Origin: Defluviibacillus sp043739385
GTDB taxonomy: Bacteria; Pseudomonadota; Gammaproteobacteria; Burkholderiales; Burkholderiaceae_C
Assembly: GCA_043739385.1 (NCBI GenBank)
Contig: JAYUED010000007.1
Span: 84,424 to 148,423, forward strand
Length of the DNA stretch: 64,000 nt
Reading direction: 5' to 3'
Shown here: positions 1 to 6,204 of the stretch, piece after piece
How the letters are laid out: each line of letters starts with the position of its first letter
Numbering within the stretch: position 1 is the stretch's first letter
Notes under the pieces: generated by a model
Told to the model about the DNA's origin: nothing
Seen by the model: the letters and a program-made list of their open reading frames with translations, nothing else
Database searches by the model: none
Translations under genes and position numbers: made by a program

Positions 1-585
1 GCCGATCACATCCTGAATGGCAGGTGCTGCACCACGGTACGGCACGTGCGTCAGTGTGAGGCCGCTGCGTTCACGGAAAAGCTCAGTTGCCAAATGGTGC
101 GGGCTGCCAGCGCCGGGCGTGGCGTAGTTCAGACCCTTGGTTTGCTGTTTGGCCCAAGCCATGAATTCCGCCAGATTCTTCACCGGGATATTTGCGTTGA
201 CTACCAGAATCATCGGAAATCGAGCGATTAAACCTACTGGGGCCAAATCCTTTTCAGCGTTGTAAGCGAGCTTGGTGTAAAGGGCTGGGTTGGCTGCCAG
301 GGTGGCAGTGTCTGCTGTCAATACGACATGACCATCGGCCTTGGCGTGAGCTACGTATTCAGCACCAATGTTGGTAGCGGCCCCAGGCTTGTTATTGATC
401 ACCATGGGTTGGCCCAGCAGGCGTCCCATGGGCTCTGCCAGTACACGGGCGACCACGTCCGAACCACCGCCGGCGGGGTAGGGTACTACCCATTCGATGG
501 GCTTATCAGGGTAAGCCACTGCAGCCAGGGGCAGCGTCAGAGTGGCCAGTGCCAGCGTGCGGTATAGCCAGGAAGTGAGTCGCAT
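1..585 (-). CDS. Tripartite tricarboxylate transporter substrate-binding receptor (Bug/TctC family), 3' end outside window
   Basis: The start ATG is at 583-585 and the reading frame stays open to the left edge, giving about 195 of the usual 320-330 residues. The N-terminus has a signal peptide (MRLTSWLYRTLALATLTLPL, Ala-rich cleavage region). The mature part shows the Bug-family pattern: YPDKPI at the start, VVPYPAGGGSDVVAR, then NKPGAATNIGAEYVA and later HVPYRGAAPA. These periplasmic receptors capture carboxylates or aromatic acids, usually for a TctAB membrane pair, though orphan receptors are very common in Burkholderiales. It is divergent from the aromatic hydroxylase operon and shares its operator-like region, so an aromatic acid ligand is a reasonable inference but unproven. 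Confidence 0.9.
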   Translation of the reverse strand, partial: MRLTSWLYRTLALATLTLPLAAVAYPDKPIEWVVPYPAGGGSDVVARVLAEPMGRLLGQPMVINNKPGAATNIGAEYVAHAKADGHVVLTADTATLAANPALYTKLAYNAEKDLAPVGLIARFPMILVVNANIPVKNLAEFMAWAKQQTKGLNYATPGAGSPHHLATELFRERSGLTLTHVPYRGAAPAIQDVIG

Positions 586-654
586 GGTGTCTCCAATAAG
601 AAGCGAGAAGCAAGTAGAACGAAAGCAGAAAAAGGCGACTTTAAATGTATTTGA

Positions 655-666
655 TTGCGAGCGCAA
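655..666. promoter_or_regulatory. Operator candidate 1, palindrome TTGCGAGCGCAA
   Basis: Perfect 5-2-5 inverted repeat TTGCG-AG-CGCAA. The same core recurs at 713-724, 58 bp away centre to centre. Paired copies in a divergent promoter suggest a dimeric repressor site, for example of MarR or TetR type (inference). Confidence 0.5.
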
Positions 667-705
667 CGAGGTGGATTTACCTACTGGACAAATTATGGTG
701 AAGCG

Positions 706-731
706 ATTATAGTTGCGTCCGCAACAATAAT
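706..731. promoter_or_regulatory. Operator candidate 2, extended palindrome around GTTGCGTCCGCAAC
   Basis: The core GTTGCG-TC-CGCAAC (712-725) is a perfect inverted repeat. It extends outward with ATTAT on the left (706-710) and ATAAT on the right (727-731), leaving only one mismatched pair (711/726) in 12-bp arms. It lies 44 bp before the hydroxylase start codon, where a bound repressor could block transcription. Confidence 0.6.
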
Positions 732-774
732 TTTGTCGATTGTTATTCGTCTATTTTTTTGAAAGAGCGACACG

Positions 775-2532
775 ATGCCTTACGACTTTGTCCCCTACCC
801 GTTTTCCGCGAAACGCTATGCGCCGCAATTACCTTCACTGGATGCTGGGGTGGATGTGCAGCGCCACCCCGTGGTGGTGGTGGGTGGCGGTCCCGTGGGT
901 TACTCCGCTGCGCTGGGATTAGCCCGTCAAGGGATTCGCGTGGTGTTGCTGGAAGCAGACGATTCCGTGTGTACCGGTAGCCGCGCTATTTGCATATCAC
1001 GGCGCAGCCTTGAGATTACCGAGCGCTTGGGTGCGTTGCCGGGGTTCCTGGACATCGGTTTGCCGTGGACCGGTGGGCGCAGCTATTACCGTGATACCGA
1101 GGTGTTGCACTTTAAGATGCCACAAGACGAGAACCAAAAGTTGCCGCCTATGCTAAACCTGGCGCAATACCATATCGAGCAAATTTTGCTCGATCGCGCA
1201 GAGCAGTTGGCCGATCTAATTGAAATCCGTTGGCAAACCCGTGTGACTGGGGTCGAGAGCTTTGCCGACGGAGTGCGGCTCATGTTGACCACCCCATTGG
1301 GCGACTACGCACTCGATGCTGACTGGCTGGTGGCGTCCGATGGTGGGAGAAGCACAGTACGGGAGTCTTTGGGGCTGGCGTTGCAAGGTGCCAGCTACGA
1401 AGGGCGCTATGTGATAGTGGACATCTTGCTTGATAGCCAACGTGCCACTGAGCGTTTGGCTTACTTTGACCCTCTGTGCAATCCAGGTTCTACCGTGCTG
1501 GTTCATAAACAACCTCATGGGGTATGGCGCATTGACTATCAACTGGGTGATGGGGAAGACCCCGAACAAGCCGTGCTACCTGAGAACGTGATGCCTCGCG
1601 TCGCCAGTCTGCTGGAAATGATGGGTGAGCGCGGTGCGTGGCAGCCCATATGGACCACTATTTACAAGGCCAATGCACTCACGCTGGAACGCTACCGCCA
1701 TGGCCGGGTGCTGCTGGCAGGAGACGCAGCCCATCTGGTGCCTATTTTTGGCGTGCGGGGCGCTAACTCAGGCATTGACGACGCAGACAACCTCGCCTGG
1801 AAGTTGGCTTATGTCGTCCGTGGACTAGCGTCTGAGCGTTTGCTGGACAGTTACTCTGACGAGCGAGTGGCCGCCACCCATGAGAACCTCGCGCAGGGCA
1901 CCAAAAGCACTGAGTTCATGGCACCACCTTCGTTTGCGTTTGCGCTGATGCGTACGGCGGTGCTGGGTTTGGCACTGCGGCATCCCCGTTTGTGCTCACT
2001 CATCAATCCCCGGCAAAGTGTGGCGATTTGCTACACCGCTTCCCCGCTGAACACGGCGCTGGCGGCCAGTGCTGAATTTGCCGCAGGCCCCATTCCTGGT
2101 GCAGTATTGCCGGAGTGTCCGTTGACCCACATCAATGCAGGTGATGCCCGTCCAGGGCACCTGACGGATTTACTGGGCACAGGCTTTACGGCGCTGTATT
2201 TCAGTGAGGCCGGTGAGTTGTCGCCCGAACTTATGGCGCTGATGGCGCCAATGCCGCCAATGCCGCTAACGCCGCTAACGCCGTTACCCAACAGTCTTGC
2301 TGCGCGCGGTGCGATCCATGGCAGGCCATTGACGCTTCGATTGATTACGCGCGTGCAAAGTACCGGTGCATTCCCCAGTGCGTGGGACCACACGCAACGC
2401 TTGTTCGCTCTGATGGGTGCGAAGCCGGGTAGTCTTTACTTGGTACGCCCGGATGGCCATGTGCTGGCACGTTGGCAGCAGGGTCGGGTAGATGCCGTGT
2501 TAAGCGCCATTGACCACGCTTTGCACCTTTGA
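775..2532 (+). CDS. Class A FAD-dependent aromatic hydroxylase, possibly 3-hydroxyphenylacetate 6-hydroxylase (MhaA-like)
   Basis: A 585-residue flavoprotein monooxygenase of the MhpA/PheA/TfdB group. The Rossmann motif GGGPVG is at residues 37-42, the DG motif (VASDGGRSTVRE) near residues 187-198, and the second FAD motif (VLLAGDAAHLVP) near 310-325 followed by GANSGIDDADNLAWKL. A C-terminal thioredoxin-like domain is typical of this group. The next genes are a DUF2783 protein, homogentisate dioxygenase and fumarylacetoacetase. A hydroxylase making homogentisate from 3-hydroxyphenylacetate, as MhaA does with a small MhaB partner in Pseudomonas, therefore fits best (inference). Resorcinol or hydroxyphenylpropionate hydroxylation are alternatives. 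A Met/Leu-Pro repeat near residues 491-503 is unusual. Confidence 0.85.
   Translation: MPYDFVPYPFSAKRYAPQLPSLDAGVDVQRHPVVVVGGGPVGYSAALGLARQGIRVVLLEADDSVCTGSRAICISRRSLEITERLGALPGFLDIGLPWTGGRSYYRDTEVLHFKMPQDENQKLPPMLNLAQYHIEQILLDRAEQLADLIEIRWQTRVTGVESFADGVRLMLTTPLGDYALDADWLVASDGGRSTVRESLGLALQGASYEGRYVIVDILLDSQRATERLAYFDPLCNPGSTVLVHKQPHGVWRIDYQLGDGEDPEQAVLPENVMPRVASLLEMMGERGAWQPIWTTIYKANALTLERYRHGRVLLAGDAAHLVPIFGVRGANSGIDDADNLAWKLAYVVRGLASERLLDSYSDERVAATHENLAQGTKSTEFMAPPSFAFALMRTAVLGLALRHPRLCSLINPRQSVAICYTASPLNTALAASAEFAAGPIPGAVLPECPLTHINAGDARPGHLTDLLGTGFTALYFSEAGELSPELMALMAPMPPMPLTPLTPLPNSLAARGAIHGRPLTLRLITRVQSTGAFPSAWDHTQRLFALMGAKPGSLYLVRPDGHVLARWQQGRVDAVLSAIDHALHL
2247..2282 (+). repeat. Four tandem 9-bp units in the hydroxylase gene
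   Basis: Two copies of GCCAATGCC are followed directly by two copies of GCTAACGCC. They encode the Pro-rich stretch PMPPMPLTPLTP in the linker before the C-terminal domain. The pairwise identity suggests recent slippage duplications. Confidence 0.85.
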
Positions 2533-2560
2533 CTTCGCTACATTTCCTCAGGATATTGAC

Positions 2561-2767
2561 ATGACAGATGCTGAACTTGACACCGTCTACACCCGGCTGT
2601 GCAACACCATGACGGCCCTTGGTGAACCCGCCACGCCCTTGTTTTTAGCCCGTTTTGCTTTGCTGGCTATCACCCATGTTGGCGATGCAGCGCTGGTCGA
2701 GCAATGGATCAATGATGCCGCGCATGGCCTGGCCAGCTCTGTGAAACCTGAACCAACTACTGACTGA
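2561..2767 (+). CDS. DUF2783 small protein, putative hydroxylase coupling partner (MhaB-like)
   Basis: A 68-residue protein. I chose the ATG at 2561 (MTDAELDTVYTR) rather than the upstream in-frame ATG at 2510, because the latter would overlap the hydroxylase gene and the family begins near LDTVYTRL; a TCAGGA stretch precedes the chosen start. The core (ARFALLAITHVGD) matches the DUF2783 pattern, a short mostly helical family found beside flavin hydroxylases and homogentisate genes. In 3-hydroxyphenylacetate hydroxylase a comparably small protein is needed to couple oxidation to hydroxylation, so a coupling role is inferred. The gene begins 28 bp after the hydroxylase stop and ends 1 bp before the next gene. 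Confidence 0.8.
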   Translation: MTDAELDTVYTRLCNTMTALGEPATPLFLARFALLAITHVGDAALVEQWINDAAHGLASSVKPEPTTD

Positions 2768-2768
2768 A

Positions 2769-4085
2769 ATGCCCACCATGTCAACCCAAACACGCCGCTA
2801 CCAAACTGGCTTTGCCAACGAATTCGCCACCGAGGCTTTGCCTGGCGCGCTGCCAAATGGGCGTAATTCACCGCAGCGTGCGCCCTACGGTCTGTATGCC
2901 GAGCAGCTTTCGGGTACGGCCTTTACTGCGCCGCGCCATTCCAACCGCCGCAGTTGGTTGTACCGCATTCGTCCCGCTGCCATGCACCAACCCTTTGTGC
3001 CGATGGCCGAGGGCTTGTTGCGTAGCCGCTTTGACGAGCAACCCACTCCGCCAGACCCCTTGCGCTGGAATCCTTTGCCATCGCCCACGGTACCCACCGA
3101 TTTTGTCGAAGGCTTGGTCACCATGGCTGGAAATACGGCCTGTGGCATTCATCTGTACGCAGCAAACCGTTCCATGGAAACCCGGTTTTTTTATAACGCT
3201 GATGGCGAAATGCTGATCGTGCCGCAGCAAGGTCGCTTGATTCTTGCGACCGAACTGGGGGTGCTGGAGGTGGAGCCTCAAGAGATTGCGGTGATTCCGC
3301 GTGGGGTGCGCTTCCAGGTGCTTTTGCCTGACGCAAAACTGGGCTCGGACTCCGGTGTGGCCCGGGGCTATGTGTGCGAGAACTATGGTGCGCTGTTCAA
3401 GCTGCCCGACTTGGGGGTGATTGGCTCCAATGGTTTGGCTAACCCCAGGGATTTCCAAACCCCGGTAGCCGCCTACGAAGATCGGGAGGGTGACTTTGAC
3501 TTGATCGCCAAATTCAATGGCAGTTTGTGGTGCGCGAAAATTGACCACTCACCGCTGGACGTGGTGGCTTGGCATGGCAACTACGCCCCCTACAAGTACG
3601 ATCTGCACCACTTCAACACGATAGGCTCAATCAGTTACGACCACCCTGATCCGTCCATCTTTTTGGTGCTGCAATCGGCAAGCGATACCCCAGGCGTTGA
3701 CAGCATTGATTTTGTGATCTTCCCCCCGCGGTGGTTGGTGATGGAAAACACCTTTCGCCCGCCTTGGTTTCACCGCAACATTGCCAGCGAATTCATGGGC
3801 TTGATTCATGGTGTGTACGACGCCAAGGCTGAGGGCTTCGTGCCCGGTGGCGCATCGCTGCACAACTGCATGACTGGTCATGGCCCTGATGCAGGTACCT
3901 TTGCCACCGCCAGCGCTGCCGATACCACCCAGCCACACCGCGTGCGCGACACCATGGCGTTCATGTTCGAGACACCCAGCATCATCCAGCCCACCCGCTA
4001 TGCGTTGGAGTGTGATCAGCGCCAGCAGGATTACGCCCGGTGCTGGCAGGGCTTGCAAAAGAACTTTGATCCTGCACAGCGTTAA
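2769..4085 (+). CDS. hmgA: Homogentisate 1,2-dioxygenase
   Basis: A 438-residue protein, full length for the family. It opens the ring of homogentisate to give maleylacetoacetate with a non-haem Fe(II). The residues H335 (in FHRN), E341 (in SEFMG) and H371 (in HNCMTGHGPD) match the known iron ligands of the human enzyme even in numbering. Other hallmarks are YQTGFANEF at the N-terminus and YKYDLHHFNT with DHPDPSIF in the middle. A second ATG at 2778 (MSTQTRRYQT) is an equally plausible start. It forms an operon with the hydroxylase pair upstream and fumarylacetoacetase downstream. Confidence 0.97.
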   Translation: MPTMSTQTRRYQTGFANEFATEALPGALPNGRNSPQRAPYGLYAEQLSGTAFTAPRHSNRRSWLYRIRPAAMHQPFVPMAEGLLRSRFDEQPTPPDPLRWNPLPSPTVPTDFVEGLVTMAGNTACGIHLYAANRSMETRFFYNADGEMLIVPQQGRLILATELGVLEVEPQEIAVIPRGVRFQVLLPDAKLGSDSGVARGYVCENYGALFKLPDLGVIGSNGLANPRDFQTPVAAYEDREGDFDLIAKFNGSLWCAKIDHSPLDVVAWHGNYAPYKYDLHHFNTIGSISYDHPDPSIFLVLQSASDTPGVDSIDFVIFPPRWLVMENTFRPPWFHRNIASEFMGLIHGVYDAKAEGFVPGGASLHNCMTGHGPDAGTFATASAADTTQPHRVRDTMAFMFETPSIIQPTRYALECDQRQQDYARCWQGLQKNFDPAQR

Positions 4086-4124
4086 CTCGCTAATTCAAGT
4101 TAGACAGACCATTTATGCTAATTC

Positions 4125-4137
4125 TGAAACTGTTTCA
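4125..4137. promoter_or_regulatory. Palindrome TGAAACTGTTTCA between hmgA and fahA
   Basis: A perfect 6-1-6 inverted repeat in the 123-bp AT-rich gap between hmgA and fahA. The gap is long for an operon, so an internal promoter with its own operator, or an mRNA element, is possible. No poly-T tract follows, so it is not an ordinary terminator. Confidence 0.35.
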
Positions 4138-4208
4138 TCTTTGGCCCCGCTTCCTACGCCAAATCTTACTTTTTACTTTTTAATTTCTACTTCGTTAGGC
4201 GACTCACC

Positions 4209-5525
4209 ATGCACACCTTGAATGAAACCCACGATCCAGCGCTGCTCAGCTGGGTGGCATCGGCTAACACCGGTACCAGCGACTTCCCTGTCCAAAACCT
4301 GCCCTTTGCAGTGTTTCGCCGCACTGCCTGTGATGAGGTATTTCGTGGCGGCGTTGCTATCGGCGATCAGATACTCGATTTGGCTGCCGCTGCTGACAGT
4401 GGCGTGCTGCAAGGTCTGGCCCTGCAAGCCGCTAAATCGGGCAGTGGCGATAGCCTGAATGCTTTGATGGCGTTGGGTGCCAGCAGTTGGGCGGCATTGC
4501 GTTTGGCGTTATCGCAGTCGCTGCGGGCAGGGTCAGGCGCGCAATCGGCGCTAGCCGCTTGCCTAGTGCCGCAGGCCGATGCTGAATACGCTGTGCCAGC
4601 CCATATTGGCGACTACACCGATTTTTATACCTCGCTGCACCACGCTACCAATATTGGCAAGCAATTTCGCCCTGACCAACCGCTTTTGCCCAATTACAAA
4701 TGGGTGCCGATTGGCTACCATGGCCGCGCTTCCAGCATTGGCGTGTCGGGGCAAAGCTTTCACCGGCCGCGTGGTCAAACCCTGTCGCCTGGCGCCACAC
4801 AACCCGCTTTAGTGCCCTGTAAGCGATTGGACTATGAACTAGAGCTGGGCGTCTTCATGGGTACCGGCAATGCCAGTGGTATGCCGATTGAGATGGCGCA
4901 AGCGGAATCCCACATCTTTGGCTTGTGTCTGCTCAACGACTGGTCTGCACGCGATTTGCAAGCTTGGGAATACCAACCGCTTGGGCCTTTTTTATCCAAA
5001 AACTTTGCCACTACCGTCTCACCTTGGATCGTCACTCTGGAAGCGCTAGCGCCCTACCGCTTGCCTTTCACTCGGCCCGCTGGAGATCCACAGCCGTTGC
5101 CGTATTTAGATTCTGCCGCCAATCAATCAGGTGGCGCTATCGACGTCCAACTCAGCGTCAGTCTGCAAACGCAAACCATGCGTGCGCAAGGGCAAAATGC
5201 CACCCGCTTAACGCAGACCAGTTACCGCCACGCTTACTGGACGATGGCCCAAATGGTGGCGCACCACACCGTCAATGGCTGTAATTTGCAGGCTGGTGAT
5301 CTGCTGGGTACCGGTACCTTGTCAGGCCCCACGCTCGACCAAGCTGGTGCTTTGATTGAACTGACCGTGGGGGGCAAGCAACCTCTGACACTACCGAACG
5401 GTGAAAGCCGCAGCTTTCTGGAAGACGGTGACAGCGTCGTGATGACCGGGTGGTGCGAACGTTCTGGTGTTGCCCGAATTGGTTTTGGAAATTGCTCCGC
5501 TACGGTGCTGCCTGCCCGGGGCTGA
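4209..5525 (+). CDS. fahA: Fumarylacetoacetase
   Basis: A 438-residue FAH-superfamily hydrolase that splits fumarylacetoacetate into fumarate and acetoacetate, the last step of homogentisate breakdown. Visible hallmarks are DFYTSLHHATNIG (metal Asp region), YHGRASSI (catalytic His region), RLDYELELGVFMG (acidic metal ligands), LNDWSARDLQAWEY and LSKNFATTVSPW, with GTGTLSGP near the C-terminus. It lies 123 bp after hmgA. No maleylacetoacetate isomerase gene lies between or near them, so this step must be encoded elsewhere or occur non-enzymatically. Confidence 0.96.
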   Translation: MHTLNETHDPALLSWVASANTGTSDFPVQNLPFAVFRRTACDEVFRGGVAIGDQILDLAAAADSGVLQGLALQAAKSGSGDSLNALMALGASSWAALRLALSQSLRAGSGAQSALAACLVPQADAEYAVPAHIGDYTDFYTSLHHATNIGKQFRPDQPLLPNYKWVPIGYHGRASSIGVSGQSFHRPRGQTLSPGATQPALVPCKRLDYELELGVFMGTGNASGMPIEMAQAESHIFGLCLLNDWSARDLQAWEYQPLGPFLSKNFATTVSPWIVTLEALAPYRLPFTRPAGDPQPLPYLDSAANQSGGAIDVQLSVSLQTQTMRAQGQNATRLTQTSYRHAYWTMAQMVAHHTVNGCNLQAGDLLGTGTLSGPTLDQAGALIELTVGGKQPLTLPNGESRSFLEDGDSVVMTGWCERSGVARIGFGNCSATVLPARG

Positions 5526-5564
5526 AACACGTTCACAAGCTTGGAAGTTTGGTATGGTTAGGTC

Positions 5565-5948
5565 ATGAATTCATTCTCTAAAGTTATTTTGTTTACTGAC
5601 ACCGATGGACGTGCCAAATTTCGTGAAGAACCAGTGGCTCTGGGCGAGGGCACACCTGCAGCGCGGTTATCAGCATTGTTTCCCTCAGGTGGATTTCAGC
5701 TGCGCCAAAGCCCTGTTGGCTTTCGCAGCCAGTTTCATTGCACAGGTGACGCGCAGTGGTTGTTCGTATTGGAGGGGCAGATGGAAATTGGTCTGCAGGA
5801 TGGCAGCTCTCGCATCTTCTCAGCGGGGCAGCATTTCTATTCCAACGACACTTTGCCCGCAGGAATGACGTTTGATGCCGCAGTTCATGGGCATTGGAGC
5901 CGTCAGGTTGGCGACAAGCCGCTGGTAACGCTATTTGTGCGAGAGTAA
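5565..5948 (+). CDS. Small cupin-domain protein
   Basis: A 127-residue single-domain cupin. The segment from FHCTGDAQWLFVLEGQMEIG to the later FSAGQHFYSND shows the two cupin motifs with the usual Gly and hydrophobic spacing, although the metal-binding His pattern is incomplete. It follows fahA by 39 bp in the same direction and may be the last gene of the aromatic operon. Its substrate is unknown; proteins like this can be sugar- or aromatic-related isomerases or only binding proteins. Confidence 0.7.
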   Translation: MNSFSKVILFTDTDGRAKFREEPVALGEGTPAARLSALFPSGGFQLRQSPVGFRSQFHCTGDAQWLFVLEGQMEIGLQDGSSRIFSAGQHFYSNDTLPAGMTFDAAVHGHWSRQVGDKPLVTLFVRE

Positions 5949-6203
5949 ATGGGAACGGGCGGGCGGCCCTGACAACGTCTAAAGCAACAGCGTAGAAGGC
6001 AGTTTGCCTGCCTGCCCATGCAACCCTAGCGCCAGACGTAATAAAGGCCTCGTCTACCTATGGCAGAGAAGGCCAGTTTTCTGGGTCTACAAAATTTACC
6101 GCGAGCGGTAATCTTTATAGGCATTTGCTAATCTTTTGCTAATGGTTCCAACTGTTCAGGCGGCAAAGTTTGCCGCCTGGTGCAGTGAACAGCGCTAAAG
6201 CGC
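5949..6203. other. Convergent intergenic region between cupin gene and rhlE-type gene
   Basis: 255 bp without a gene. It contains a direct repeat TTTGCTAAT (6124-6132 and 6135-6143) and two hairpins at its right end, which lie just after the helicase stop codon on the minus strand. Confidence 0.6.
6157..6179. terminator. Hairpin CAGGCGGCAAA/TTTGCCGCCTG
   Basis: A perfect 11-bp inverted repeat with one central base, located between two converging genes. No run of T follows on either strand, so it may act as a Rho-dependent or mRNA-stabilising hairpin rather than a classical terminator. Confidence 0.5.
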
Positions 6204-6204
6204 T
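6191..6204 (-). terminator. Hairpin AGCGCT-AA-AGCGCT abutting the helicase stop codon
   Basis: A short 6-2-6 palindrome that begins at the TAA stop of the minus-strand helicase gene. With the stronger palindrome at 6157-6179 it forms a double hairpin at the 3' end of that transcript. Confidence 0.35.

Larger units (their letters stand above)
586..774. promoter_or_regulatory. Divergent promoter region of receptor and hydroxylase operon
   Basis: This 189-bp gap separates the minus-strand receptor from the plus-strand hydroxylase and must contain both promoters. It is AT-richer than the flanking genes and holds two copies of TTGCG-NN-CGCAA. I could not assign convincing -35/-10 hexamers. No regulator gene is present beside it in the window. 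Confidence 0.6.
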
